Positions 23,288-35,608 are shown, numbered from the stretch's first letter. The stretch: DNA of 64,000 nt from Prosopocoilus inquinatus (GCA_036172665.1 CM069870.1:59520212-59584211), one strand, 5' to 3'. Numbers and translations: made by a program. The notes: a model not told the origin generated them from the letters alone.

Positions 23288-23880
23288 TTAATAATTAATC
23301 TTAGATGTCACTTTTATTATAAAGCCTTCGACGAAAGCAAATAAAGAAATCCAAATTTTTTTGTTAAATGGAAAAATGCAAAACTTGTTAATTTAACAAA
23401 TCGATATCCCAGTACAATACCGTAACATTTTGAGTTAACTTCAATTTGAAGATTTCATAAACATGAAAATACCGTTAGCCAAACAAATCAAAAAAGGTAA
23501 TTGAGTGCTCTCTATTTGTCATGCCTTGAGGTTTCAGTTGTTTCTCTACGGCATCGGGATTGTAATTTGGTTTTACGTTCCGTCAATCATACACAGTACG
23601 TCCTCGGATTGAGTTTAAAAGAGGGAAAAAGTCATTTTTTAATTCGACAAAAAAAATATCAAAGGGACAATACTTTTTGCTTGATTTATGTCGAACGTAT
23701 CCGCAATTAAAACTTCGATGTTATCACAGGATGTTCTTAAAATAGAAAAAAAAGGAAACAAAATCAACAATTTTAAGTCTTGAATTATGTAGTGGGTTGA
23801 TCGAACGTTAAAAATGTTGATCTGTTTTTTGTTTTCGATTTTAAGAACACCATTTAATTTTTAATTAATTTTAATTTAAT
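23288..23880. other. Unannotated AT-rich sequence
   Basis: No recognised element. The 69-codon open frame at 23,501 has no family motif. Confidence 0.4.
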
Positions 23881-24039
23881 TTACGCCCGCATCAGGTCGA
23901 CATCGTCAATAAACAGAAAAAAGTAAAATTAACAAAGTATTTACGTTGTTAACATAACATACTTCATGTCGTTAATTTTACTTTTTTCTGTTTATCGACC
24001 TGATCAAGGCGTAAATGCCGAAACCGGTTGTCAAATAAA
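23881..24039. mobile_element. Inverted PLE terminal repeat
   Basis: The left arm (23,881-23,933) and right arm (23,970-24,015) are inverted copies sharing GTTAATTTTACTTTTTTCTG and GACCTGAT. Each carries the start of a hammerhead core. The arrangement and the ribozyme type fit the terminal repeat of a Penelope-like element from which the coding part is missing. Confidence 0.6.
23991..24039 (+). ncRNA. Type I hammerhead ribozyme motif, PLE type, G8C
   Basis: Core CTGATCA (24000-24006) against consensus CUGANGA; stem II GGC/GCC; GAAA 24020-24023; stem III CCGG; U-H step TT (24028-24029). Stem I pairs GAC (23997-23999) with GTC (24030-24032) and TTTAT (23991-23995) with ATAAA (24035-24039). G8 is C here; G8 acts as a catalytic residue, so this copy should be inactive. 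The inverted copy near 23,890 keeps G8 but has A9 changed to C. Confidence 0.65.
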
Positions 24040-25439
24040 TATCGAGAGAAAATTGGGAAGTATTATTCTTAACTTCGTTAAATAGAACAGAATTTCTTTA
24101 AAAATAGTATAGAATTTGTTAAGTTGGAGGCTCTCGATTAACTGATCGGAAATGCACAGATTTTTTTTTGCAATATAGTTACGCAAAATAAAATGTCATG
24201 TGTTCGAGTTAAACAAATTGCAATTAACTTAAATATTTGTATTAAAATTCGCGACCCACCAGCTTTTACGGTTTGCCAGAAGCGACGATTGCGCGCTCTA
24301 GGATACTCAAACAAATTATCGTCGAAGTTTGACCCACCTCCATCGTTCTATCTGAGCTGAGGATATTTCTTGCAACTCTCCATTCTCGTGTCGTGTTTTA
24401 CTAGAGGTTAGAGGTAAGTCAAAGAGGGTGTGAAATTAACGATTAACTTCCAAAATAATGACAAATTCAAAAATCTTTGAACGTCTTTTGATTAAGCTAT
24501 TGTAAACATTGTGAGAAGTAAAAAGAAATCATGTGTATCAAATATATGCCGTTTTTATTTCAATTTTAATTTATTTCAAGCCATTTTTGACACTTTGCTC
24601 CATTATTTTCAAAGTAAATAAATTGTAAATAATATAGTGGAAATTGTGAGTAAAAAAGATTTTTTACATCTACGTCTACATTTAAATGGATTTCCACCAT
24701 GTATCGACCAAATCAGTCAAAATAAATACATTGTACGTTTGGTTCTTCTCTTCTCATTCTAATTGTCATTTTCATTGCTTAAATATTAAAAGTACTTTTA
24801 ATGTTGGTTTATACCAAGTGATTTGGTGGAATCTTTATCCTTGCATATCATTTGTTACCGTCATTTCCTGTCGTTGTGGTGTCGGCAGCATCCTTGATGG
24901 TCAGTTTTTTCCCAATATTTAAACCTGCTTCAGTTTAATCTCATCAATCTCTATTTTAATGTTTTGTTACTCTTTTCTCAATACCATCACTTTTATTTTT
25001 TCTTTATTTCTTCTCTTCTTCCTTAAACACCTTATTCCAGGTATTGTTGGTACTTGTTATTTGGATTCGTCAAAGTCACTGTAACATTTGTATTTGTCCT
25101 TCTTATTCTGTATTTTTCTTTCTTTATTTTCTTTGTAATGTTATCCATGAGTTAAACTTTCGTCGCTTCTCGTTTGATTTGATTTCAAGCTTTGGGGACT
25201 TCATGTTTCCCCTATTTTTACTCAGTTTGTGAGCTGTTTGTACAAACTTTCTACTGATTCTCTATCCTTTTATTTTGCTTTATCACATAAAACTTTGCTA
25301 GTAAAAAGTTGGAAAAAGAAAAATAACAATAGCATTGGAACTTATATGATTAAATTTAAAATTAATAAAATGATATCATTTGTGAAAGACTCCTTAATGA
25401 ATTCGAAATGCAATTAGCCAGGAAGTGATCTGAAAGGTC
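24040..25439. other. Unannotated AT-rich, partly T-rich sequence
   Basis: No recognised element. Several plus-strand open frames (24,686-25,417) are products of T-rich composition (Phe/Leu/Ser-rich) and are not called. Confidence 0.4.
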
Positions 25440-25866
25440 AGTTCATTTTATAGCCGTGTGCAGTTTTAGCATCCAGGGGCAGGGCGATAAAACTCCGGTG
25501 GCGGTTCCGGGGCGAGCTTCGCCCGTCTCATATATTTCAGGTTTTACATCGACAGCTTTATCTCATATTCGAACGAACAAATTTCTGTCATTATGTCGGC
25601 GTTATCTGCGATGAGTATTAAACGACGCTGGAAGACAATGGCGGTCAATAAACGTCAAACGTATAGAGAAGTTGCGCAATATATTACCCGAGGGCGAATT
25701 CCGGAACACCGGAGCCGCTTCCCAATCCAAGGTGGAGCTTGACACTTTAACCTCGTCCCGTTCGCACGCGTTACGCATACCCGGAGTCGTAGCTGCTTTT
25801 GAAGAGGGAAAGCCGTTTTTCAAATTGTTACACGACAAATTTGTTTTAATTAAATTGTTTCGGTAG
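25440..25866. other. GC- and CpG-richer island, possibly host sequence
   Basis: This block is clearly less AT-rich than its surroundings and contains a 64-codon plus frame (25,672-25,866) and an overlapping 78-codon minus frame (25,602-25,838). Neither resembles a protein I know. It might be a first exon, UTR or promoter region, or an old unrecognised element. A plus-strand ATGTCGGCGTTATCTGCGAT at about 25,593 would suit an insect start context, but its frame is short. Confidence 0.25.
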
Positions 25867-26654
25867 AGAAGGGAGGCAGAAATTCTTAATAATTCTTGAA
25901 TGTTTCACATAGATTATGATATTTAATAATAGAAAATGTTTCGTCAATACTTTCTGATGATATTCACGAATTATGCATTATTGATTCTTGCGGAAAAAAA
26001 ATAATAAATAAACATTACACACATAATTAGCGAACAGAAATCGTTGGTCATAAAAACCTGATTAACTAACTAAAGTTGTCAGGCTTTGAAAGGCATAAAT
26101 ACATGCAACAAGATGGCCAAGGCTAACAAAACAGTGAACCGCGCTCTATGCGTTTAGCCAAACTACTGACTTATTTCGATAAGGTCCTGGTTGGAGTCCG
26201 GTACGAATGAAAACCACATGACTCAAACTGACCAAACAATAAATCCTTCATGAAAAGTCGGTAAAAATCGAACGACGCCCTGACGTCGCCTAGCTCCGTC
26301 AGCAGCCATTGTACGTCATAACGGAATTTGAAACCGTAACATCTTGCCTTGAACTAAGAATGATTCTTTTCATACTCTTATTTTATTTTATTGAGTTGCA
26401 GTCAAATTAATTTATTTAATTATAAGAGCGAGGAGCTACTGACTGCAACGTCGCCTTTGTACTTCCAATTTACATCCTCTAGTTAGTCACCCGTCTCTTT
26501 GGAAGAGCTCGTTATAAACGTTGCAGGAATTAATATTTGAACATGTGTAGTTAATGGGAGCGTGCGAATGCTGTGTGTGCGTCGCTGTCGGTGGCACTTC
26601 GGTATCAGCACGAAGACACCATCTCTAATTACATTTTCCCGAGCACACATACCC
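25867..26654. other. Unannotated sequence
   Basis: No element recognised. A GGTTGGAGTCCGG at about 26,190 resembles a Pol III B-box, but no A-box or tRNA fold accompanies it. Confidence 0.35.
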
Positions 26655-27084
26655 TGTCACGGCCCACTTTGAGTGTCGGAGAATGTTGAATCCGGGATGT
26701 TCAATTCAACAGGGATGTGTAGCCCATCCTCTTCTGTAATCACTAGATACGGTGTTGCATGAAAAGTCACTGGTTTAATTTATTTACGAGCACCGTTCTT
26801 CTTCGTATACGTGAAGTAACTACAACAGTAAATAGATAAAATAAATCGGCCAAAGAAATACTTTAATTCAGACACAGTTTCTATGACATCCAAATCTAAC
26901 TGATAAAATTGTTAACTAACTATTACTCATGATGAGTACCATACTATCTGATTTACACTGAACTATCTCACTGGCTATTGTGGTTTACGGCCAATAGCGA
27001 CTATATACAAAGACTAGCGGTTAACGACTCGCAACTCTTAACAAACGAGTCTCTGTTTACGTGTGGTCTGTGCCTTATGTCACA
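26655..27084 (-). repeat. Possible solo LTR
   Basis: On the minus strand a 430-bp segment begins TGTGACATAAGGC, contains a TGTATATAGTC TATA-like box about 80 bp in and an AATAAATTAAA stretch later, and ends GGGCCGTGACA. TG...CA ends with a short inverted TGTSAC are LTR-like. No matching duplication was found at the flanks (ATCG against ACCC), so the limits are uncertain. Confidence 0.4.
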
Positions 27085-27193
27085 ATCGAATCTTGCATTC
27101 TAGGTGCTAAAGTCCGCTTAGAAAGGTTAATGTCCAAAGTCCATACTATTATTATGGTAATTTTGGATACGGGGCCATAAGTAAAGGAAAGTA

Positions 27194-29948
27194 CAATAAA
27201 AATCTATTTATTTACAAATAATTAACTTCCATGATTTTGGCACTTACACTAGGGGAGCTTTTAGTTTAACGATTTTATCACTTTTATCACCGACTGCCGT
27301 CCTGCAAGGCGCGCTCAAGTATTTAAAGACATTGTGACGTGTAACTGTTTGGTAGGGAGTATGCACTTCATATGCTTTGATTGGCACGCTCGAGGTTACT
27401 TTTGTACACGTTACTATATCTTCCGCGATGCTGCATTATGGAAGTTTTCGTTTTTCAGAGCCGTATTACATATTTTTTTGTGTCATTTTTTCTCTCTGAA
27501 TATAATTTCTATTTGCTACATTTTCCCCCCTCACAGAAAAGTAGCGTAACATATTTTTATTTGATGATATATACACAAAGATAATATAAACAATAAATAA
27601 TTGTTTTGTTAAAAATAATCTGCAATATAAATAAATGTACAATTCGCGGGGTGAAATGTAAAGTGTCATTTTCTTCAGTGACGTCGTATCTTCTTTTTTC
27701 TTCAATTTGGGGTAGTCGTTCTATTTTTTTCGGTTCTTTGGGTTCTTTGCGGACGTCGTGGAATTGTGAACCTTCAGCGTAGGCTGCTGATGCATTATAT
27801 GCGGAAGTACGATTATCTTGAAAAAATAATTCAGAGTTTTTTATGCTCGACACGACAAGTCATTTTCCTGATTCACTTATTTTTGCTACAGTTGCTTTAA
27901 AATCTATTAAAGTCATGTCAAGATTTGAAAATAACGAAAGCTGCGTCACAGTCCATTTTCAAAATAATCCAAAATTTGGTTGAATGGCATTTTTGGATTT
28001 AAGTCTTTACACATTTCTGAAATATCGTGTATGAAATTAATTTTTGTCCGGTGAGTTTTTCTAATCTTAACCAGACAAAATTATAATTGAAAAAACACTC
28101 AAGGTTTCGTTATAGATTAATAGCTATTAAACGTTGAGTATATCTTCATTCTGTCAGGTTCAAGATTTAAAAAATTTTACTTAAAATATCGTGCATATAT
28201 TTTAAAATATTTTCTTATCTTTATTTTCTTTTAATAATCGAAGTATAAGTTCTCAAATATTAGATGTAATATGAAATTCTTCTATAGAATCACGAATAAT
28301 GCCGTCCTAAGTTCTATTACTATTTTACCTAGCTGAAAAATGATTTTTAATTAATTTCTCAAAATCTTTTATAAATTTAACCACATTTGAAGTTGCTGGT
28401 ACAAAAATTTCAGGACTAACGAATTTAGGAAATCTTGAATCTTTATTTGCCTCTCGCGCTAGAGCAATTGCGATCCGAGTTCTGTTTTTCATTCGTGATT
28501 ACGCGAATCGTCGACAAATTAAATTCTCAATTTATTAAAAAATAATAATTCTAGAACTCGCGAAAATTAAAATAATTTCGGTATAAAAAAATTTATACCG
28601 AAATTGCTGTTTAAAATAAAAGTAATATTAAATTTTTGAACACATTCCCATTTTTACTACGAAAGAATTAAAAAAATAATCATTGTTTAAATAAATATGA
28701 TTTTAACAGAAAAATTAAAAAAGAACTTACTAGTTTAAATATGATAATATAAGTGAGGTAGTTTGTAAAAATAAATTACATAATGCCTGTTTTACTACCA
28801 TGAGAATTCCATTCCCTCCCCCTTCAACTACTTTATTTTTGAATTTACAAAGATATTTTTAGTACAATACTTATAAACTAATAAATTTTATTAATTTTGA
28901 AAAACTGAAATTTCTGACTAAGATATTCGTCGGAATTGATTAAAAATTGTATTATTAAAAAAAACACATTTTAAAATTGTAAAATGCAATATTAAAATTT
29001 TGGAAGCCACTTAACTAATATTTATTAATCCTGTGAAATAAAAGAAAAAATTCGAAATGAAATTTATAAATACCTCAAATTGCCGAATTAAATTTTGTCA
29101 AAATAAAATCTTTCCGATTAAGAACAAAAATTCTAAAAGAAATTGAATTTTATTATTCATTTAATAACATTCGTGTTTAAATTAAAGGCCAAGGATTGCT
29201 ATAATTCATCTGATATAGAAAGTTAAGACTTTCGCCTGCCAAACATAAATTTGACGACCTCGTATTTAATTTAAAAAGAAATGTGCTAAGTGGAACCTAA
29301 AAAATCCAGAGAGTTCCTTAGCAAATTCGAAATGGATTAAAAAAAATAAGCTAAGAAGAGCTAGGAATTTAGGCGTACTTCACAAAAAAATATGCGACAA
29401 AATTCATTATCAAATTCAGAAAAAACTTCAAAAATAAAATAAAAGCAGAATGCAGGACTGTAAGCGCCAATAAAGGTGAAGCAAGATTTCGGCAATCTCT
29501 CAAAAGAATTTTGAGACGAATAAAAAAATTATTTAAAATAAAATGATTTTAAAATAATTAAAATTTATATATAATTCGTGTACAATTTATAAAATGTAGG
29601 AGTTTTAAATGCACTCCACCAAAGAGCGCAATAGAGTAAAGTAGAGTAAAAATACATTTATTTATAAATAATTAACTTATGATTTTGGTACTTACACTAT
29701 GGGAGGCTCTAGTTTAAGGATTTTATCACTACCTACCGCCGCTCTGCAAGGTGCGTTCAAGTATTTAAATACATTGTGACGTATAACTGTTTAGTAGGGA
29801 GTATGCACTTCATATGCTTTGATTGGCACGCTCGAGGTTACTTTTGTACACGTTACTATACCTTCCGCGATGCTGCATTATGCAAGTGTCCGTTTGTTCA
29901 ATATTTTATTTATAATTATTTCTCGGAATATAATTTCTATTTATTGCA
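27194..29948 (-). mobile_element. Degenerate LTR element C
   Basis: Two direct repeats of about 327 bp (27,194-27,520 and 29,622-29,948) share GTATGCACTTCATATGCTTT and GATTGGCACGCTCGAGGTTA. On the minus strand the 3' copy is directly preceded by a purine tract GAGGGGGGAAAA (27,521-27,533), a polypurine-tract candidate, and starts TGTAGCAAATAG. The 5' copy is followed by TGGTGGAGTGC, resembling the TGGTGGAGGTGCC after the LTR at 58,025. The 2.1-kb interior is very AT-rich, with one short open stretch near 28,490 (RTRIAIALAREAN) and no pol. Open frames at 27,334-27,584 and 29,776-29,976 are LTR sequence. Confidence 0.55.
28574..28605. repeat. Perfect hairpin inside element C
   Basis: AATTTCGGTATAAA (28,574-28,587) pairs perfectly with TTTATACCGAAATT (28,592-28,605) around an AAAA loop. 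Function unknown. Confidence 0.8.
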
Positions 29949-30069
29949 TTATTGCAAAATTCACCAAATCTTTTAGGGATGGCCATAAATAAACGACGTG
30001 CGTCGGGTTATAAATGATTCCCAGAGACGGGGTACCTCGTGTGCATAAATGTATTTTTGGAGTGAAATA

Positions 30070-31361
30070 CGTGGGCTGCTAGAAAAGTTTCTGGAAACGC
30101 TATGAAAAAACGCATATGAAATTTGGTAAACGGTATCATTGTTTCTCGAAGTATTCGCCTTTGACGTCAATACACTTTTGCATACGCTCGAACCAATTTC
30201 TAAAGCACGTTTTCCACTCTAAAGATGGTACCTCAGAAACCAGTGTCCGAAATGTTTCAACCGCTGCTTCAGCCGACGAAAATCGCTCACCACGCATTTT
30301 ATTTTTGATATTTGGTTACAAAAAGAAATCATTAGGTGATGATTCAGGTGAATTTGGACAATGAGTTATTAATTTAACATTTTTGTTGGACAAAAAATCA
30401 ACTGTTTGACGGGTTGAGTGAGAGCTGGCGTTGTCATGATGGAGAATAATTCGTCGATTTCGGTTGTTTCTTCTTATTTGCTCGATGACTTCCGGCATAG
30501 AAATCGTAGTATACCAATCAGCATTCACGGTTTTTCGATCCTCTAAAGCCACGGTTGCTACATGTCCAGTTAAACCAACAAAATAAGCAATCATTTGCTT
30601 CGCAGCACTGCGTGAACGGACAACTTTTGTTGGTTTTGGTTCATTTTGAAATACCCAAACGGTAGATTGTCGTTTACTTTCTGGCTCGTACGAATAGATC
30701 CACGTTTCGTCACCAGTAACGATGTTATAAACTAAATTTGAACGACCTCCATTGAATTTCTTGAGCATTTCTTCGCACCATTTGACACGACCCTGCTTTT
30801 GCGCTTCTGTTAAATTGTGTGGGATCCAACGACTGCAAAGCTTTCGTACGTTCAAATGATCACGCAAAATCTGGTGTATTGCTTTCATGTCAATGCGTAA
30901 GGATACTTGAATCTAACGGTGTGTCACATGTCGATCTGGCTCAAGCATTTCACGCACAGCATCTACATTAGTGGCAACAACAGAAGTTGATGGACGACCT
31001 TCACTAAATTCGTCACTGAGAGAGGTAGGTCCACGCTGGAATTCGGCAAACCAATTATAAATACTGCTCGTTGATGGTGCTTCATCTCCAAAAGCCAAAT
31101 GAAGCCGATCAAGGCATTGTTTCGGCGCTAGACCACATTTGAAATCGTAAAAAATCATGGCACGAACATTTTCACGCGAGATTTCCATGTTTACACAAAA
31201 TTATTTTTTCTCAAATACTGTACAAACAAAACTAGTTCACTTGGATAGGAATTGTCAATAAAATTATAGGCGAAAAACGTCAAATTTTTCAAATATGACA
31301 GTTGATAAACGCTAACAATTCTAGATCTACTAGATTTCAGGAAATTTTCCAGCAGCCCACG
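30070..31361 (-). mobile_element. Mariner transposon, near full length
   Basis: 1292 bp, the usual mariner size. Terminal inverted repeats begin CGTGGGCTGCTAGAAAAGTT (left) and CGTGGGCTGCTGGAAAATTT (right, reverse complement). TA duplications at 30,068-30,069 and 31,362-31,363. One transposase reading frame runs minus across most of the element. Confidence 0.93.
30136..31188 (-). pseudogene. Mariner transposase with two nonsense codons
   Basis: A single reading frame of 350 codons plus stop is interrupted by only two in-frame stops: TAG at about 30,911 after RHVTHR and TAA at about 30,313 after NDFFL. The N-terminus (MEISRENVRAMIFYDFKCG) has the helix-turn-helix region with SIYNWFAEFQRG. The catalytic domain shows TGDETWIYSYEPESKRQS, HHDNASSHSTRQTVDFL and SPNDFFL, so all three aspartates of the DD34D triad are visible. 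The usual SPDLAP before the third Asp reads SPESSP. The tail continues in frame (ERFSSAEAAVETFRTL) and ends FEKQ. Without the two stops the length would be normal; no frameshift is needed. It cannot make full transposase as it stands. Confidence 0.92.
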
Positions 31362-31363
31362 TA

Positions 31364-33415
31364 CCGGAGTAATGTCGAATTAAGTCCGGCCAGTGTTCAT
31401 ATCCGCACTCGGTTATGAGTCATCGTCTAATGTTATCAATTGGTTCTTGCGAAATCTAGTTTACGACAGTTACTCGACTTGCTTGAACCTTGAAACGCTA
31501 ATTTCATAACAGGAACAAGTGAACATAACACGCATAACATGGATTATCGACTTGTGTTTGCAATCAAGAAATCCTGACTGTTTGCACATTTTGAATTACG
31601 GTCGTTCTTGATTTCCTAGGAGTGATTAAATTAGACTTAACTAGAAACATTTCTATCGTGTTCGAAAAACTACATTTCATTTCAAAATGATCCAAAGTGA
31701 AAGAGCTTTTTCATTAATGACAATACGTGACTAAAATAGCTGTTGGTTTTTGCATTATATCGAAGATAGAACGAAATTGGAACGCGATGGGGGTGATTTC
31801 ACTCTCGGCGCATTTCCTATAACAACATTAGCAGGGAGATGGTTTACAAGATCGATACGCAGCATCACCACATATTCTAAAGGCCTCGCCGAGTCACGTA
31901 TCAAACATATCTCAGTATGTTTTATATCAAAAAAAAATATGTCATCTAATATATTAATAAGAGATATGGGCGAGCGTTTGTCAAGGAGAGCAAATTTTAT
32001 ATAGGGCGCACGTCGGGAATTCGAAATGAAGTATTCGGCAAAACATCCATCCGGCTCGTTGAAAAATAACTCGGAATTAATCTCCTCGTGAAAGGGGGGG
32101 TGGGGTCCTTAGAAAATGTACCTGCGATAAATCTGAGCGTGCGGGCTTCTAATTCCGTCCGCAATATGTGCGTCAAAAATCGATTGGCGGACTTGGTATG
32201 GAAATCATATATCCGGAAAATCTACACGCCGAAAACCTCTTATCTCAGGTAAGAGCGCAATTTAGAGTAAAATATCGAGCAAGTTCACGCCGAATATTAA
32301 GGCGACACGGAAACACACTCAGAAGGTGATCGCGTTTCGTACGTTTCTTCGGGAGGGGAACACCCCGAACAGCTAAATGATATTTTCTGATAAATGAGCG
32401 AGCGGCAATCTAGCTAAAAGGTTATTTGTTTCGCGTTTAGTACTAATTAGTTTTCGAGAAGAGGAAACCATTTGGTTGTAAACAGTACTACAAAGGGACA
32501 ACAATTAATTGCTGATATAATTAAAACGCCGGTATTTTGAAGTTGAAATAACAAAGCATTTTCTTGAAGTTATACATACCCTACAGATTTGGTTTTACGT
32601 AGGTACAACGTCCAATGTAACTTAGACAAAGCTTTAGTGTTATCACATCCATTCCGGAAACTCAAAAGAATAAGGACAATCTGCTACCACAAAACCTTTT
32701 AATCCTGTTAATACTTGCTTTAAACTAGGTTACTTTAATTAGCTGTTGCCCCGGGTAGCTCAGTGAAGGTGAGTGTGGTCCAAAGGTGCAATTAAAGCAA
32801 GAGATTTGAATTATCAAATACTAACTCGTAACTATCTGAAACGAATCATATGTTGCAACAATTGTAGTATAAATATTTTAGATTCAATCCAGACTTTACC
32901 TTTAGTCATCAAAGTTAAAGTATAAAATGTAACCTCAACCAATCAAAGTGAGGAGTTGGAAAAGTTCTCCTCATACGGTCATGAAACATCCTTCAGCAGT
33001 TGAAAACTAATCAGCAAGCTTAAGAATTGGGCCCACTTAGTACCGACACTTTTCACGCCGAATGTTCTGTTCACTCCTTCCCCACCTTTGCGCGGTTGCG
33101 ATGCTTCTAATTGTCATTGAATGGAGAGGGAAGATATGCGAGTTAGTTCAGGTTTTTTCTTCGACGACTAAACAATTTAAATGTATTTAATCGTCAAAAC
33201 GTTCGCACATTCTAGAGAGATAATAGAAGAAAGTTTCTCTTTGAAAATATAAAAATGCATGTAACAGTCGCTGCAAATCACCACATACTTTAAATATTTA
33301 ATTGCAAACAATAAAAACGCCTACAAGTCGACATTACTGTGCTCGATGCAGCCATATGAGATAACTCCCTTCCAAATGCTGCGGGCGAAGCTAGTACAGT
33401 CCGAGTATTAAGTTT
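31364..33415. other. Unannotated sequence
   Basis: No element recognised. A block at about 31,750-32,380 is richer in G+C and CpG and looks like older unique DNA. A GGGTAGCTCAGTG A-box-like string at 32,753 lacks a matching B-box. Confidence 0.35.
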
Positions 33416-33466
33416 TCGTACTGAGCGCGGAACAAGTGGCCCGATTTCTTTTCCTTGCTAATCAGG
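33416..33466 (-). repeat. Truncated copy of the 40.4-kb hAT-type MITE
   Basis: GTACAGTCCGAGTATTAAG, TTTTCGTACTG and ACAAGTGGCC match the reverse complement of 40,423-40,490, and the end TTCTTTTCCTTG corresponds to the MITE tip. Only one terminus is present. Confidence 0.7.
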
Positions 33467-33639
33467 GAAGCCAACTATATCTCCGAGATTGTTGAACTAA
33501 CACGACGTTGCCAATTTCTCACTTTCGAAGATTTTAAACCGTAACAAACGGAAGTCTTCTCAACAAAAATTATAATTTCTTCTAAACCTAGAATAAATTC
33601 CTACAATTTGTGGACTCGGGACCCTTTAAAAAAATCCGT

Positions 33640-34526
33640 CGATCCCCTTTCATTCTTTACAATTATAAAGAAATTGTTTATTTTTCTTAATTTGACTTGA
33701 CTTTATTTTATATTTGACTTATCAGTTTGACTCTCTTTTGTTTTTTCTTTTGGTCCTTTAAGTTAAAAATTCATCAATGCTGTTGACTCTTTTACAATTA
33801 GTTTTTAGTTAAAATTTTTATTTCCGTCTTCTCTTTATCACCGAACGCCTTTCGTTTTCGTTTTTGCTGTTCCTTATTTGACTTTATTTGATGGTCGACT
33901 TTTCTTCATATTCGATTTCATTTGATTTGTTCCTGTTTTTTAACTATAAGTTACCTGTTGTTTTTGTTTGTATTTGTTTGATGTTATTTAATTTTTAAAT
34001 TATTATTATCGTCTTTTTACTTAAATATTTAAATTTTTCAATTTTTATGTCGATTTGACTTGAATTGTTTTAGACGATTTTTATTTCCGCCCTCAATATC
34101 CTCATCTTCTGTTTTTTTATTCCTCAATTGACTTTATTTAATTTAATTTAATATAATTTTTGGTTTGTTCTTTTATTTTTTTTAAACTACCAATTGATAT
34201 CTTTTGGTCCTTGTTTCTACTTTTGTTTGATTTTATTTGGCAGGATTTTTTGATTATCAGATAATCGTCTTTTGTCTTTTTTTTACTCGATTGGAGATTA
34301 TTTTATATTTTAATAATCCCGTCAATTGACCGTCATTCTTTCTCTTTTCTTCGGTTTGACTTAATTTTATTTTTTAAAGTTAAAGATTTGGTTGTAATAA
34401 AATTCATCAGTTTTTATATCGATTTGACTTCATCGGCGAACGTTTTGTTTTTGTTTTATTCAATTTGACAGTGTTTTACCTCTATTTTGATAATGTAATA
34501 TCTTTTTTTCTTCTTCTTCTAGGCGA
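33640..34526. repeat. T-rich quasi-repetitive region with splice-acceptor-like end
   Basis: Nearly 900 bp with a strong T excess on the plus strand and recurrent TTTGACTTNACTTTATTT-like words (33,703; 33,879; 34,054; 34,128; 34,363; 34,424). Some are about 175 bp apart, suggesting a very decayed tandem array. It ends with TTTTTTTCTTCTTCTTCTAG (about 34,503-34,522), a strong polypyrimidine tract and AG as at a 3' splice site. No exon is recognised behind it. Confidence 0.45.
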
Positions 34527-35578
34527 GTTGACTCCCGTTAATTTAATTATTATGTCATCGATTGCAACTTAAGTGCATCTGTAACTGTTTTCATATTTAT
34601 ATCCATATTAAAGAAAAGTCCTTTGGCAATTTAATTTTTATTTTCACACACAACCGGTTTCACCTTAACATAAAGGTATTTTCAAGTGTTCAAGGTCTCT
34701 TCTTTAATATTAATATAATTAATAAATGGCAAACGGCATGGAAGACTACAATATTAATATCTTCCTATTTACTTCTTATACTTTCATTGAAGTTCTTAGA
34801 TCTATTAAAATATAGGTGGACACAAATGGAGAACAGAAAATAGATATATTAATAAAAGTATCACCGAATAATGAACGAAGCACTTGAAAGTAAAGACGCC
34901 TAGAGCATGGCAGATAGGAATACCATTTCATATACCGTGGAACTCTTTTTTCATCGATTCCATAGCAACAAACAATTTCCATGTAGTCCAGCCTTTTATA
35001 TTCTATTTAAAAAAAAAACCCACCTCGAACTTTTAAACTTGTACTACAAAAACTGATGCCCAATGTATCCCAGCGATTTCCACCTCTTAGGCCTGGATTT
35101 GGCCATCTCTTTGTATGTTGTTTTAACTTTAACGAAGAATTTGTTACAAATCAAGTGAAAATTCTTCTTTGTTTACACTTTACATGGTCTAACAGGAAAT
35201 TTCCAGTAGAACTCACGTGATATATTTGCTTCTACCAAAGACCGGAAATATTTTCCAGGCTTTCTTTCAGAATCATTTTCCTTTCTTGGACTTACGTGGA
35301 TTCCGTGGTCCTTATTCTAGTCCACTTTATGGTTTCTTGCAAATAGTAACATTTCTGAATCGGAACTAATCCGGAAACGTCGAGTACCACGACACACCTG
35401 TTACTGAATTGCTTCAGATTTTACTACCTTGGTATTCCGTAACTTCCGATTAGTTATCGAATTGAAGTCTAAACCAGTGATATTTTAATTCTTTTAAACT
35501 ATTTATTTATAATTTAGCGCGACTGTATCATTAAACATTGTTTCATTTAAAGAACTTTGATAATCGTCCTCACTTATT
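34527..35578. other. Unannotated sequence
   Basis: Nothing recognised; open frames at 34,562-34,982 have no motif. Confidence 0.4.
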
Positions 35579-35579
35579 T

Positions 35580-35608
35580 GAACTCGAACTCGAACTCGAA
35601 CTCGAACT
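35580..35608 (+). repeat. (AACTCG)n microsatellite
   Basis: Nearly five perfect copies of the hexamer AACTCG. Confidence 0.95.

Noticed and set aside
24686..25417. Series of plus-strand open frames rich in Phe, Ser and Leu
   Set aside because: Explained by T-rich composition; no motifs and no conserved counterpart.
32750..32830. tRNA-like A-box (GGGTAGCTCAGTG)
   Set aside because: No B-box at the right distance and no cloverleaf; at most a decayed SINE trace.
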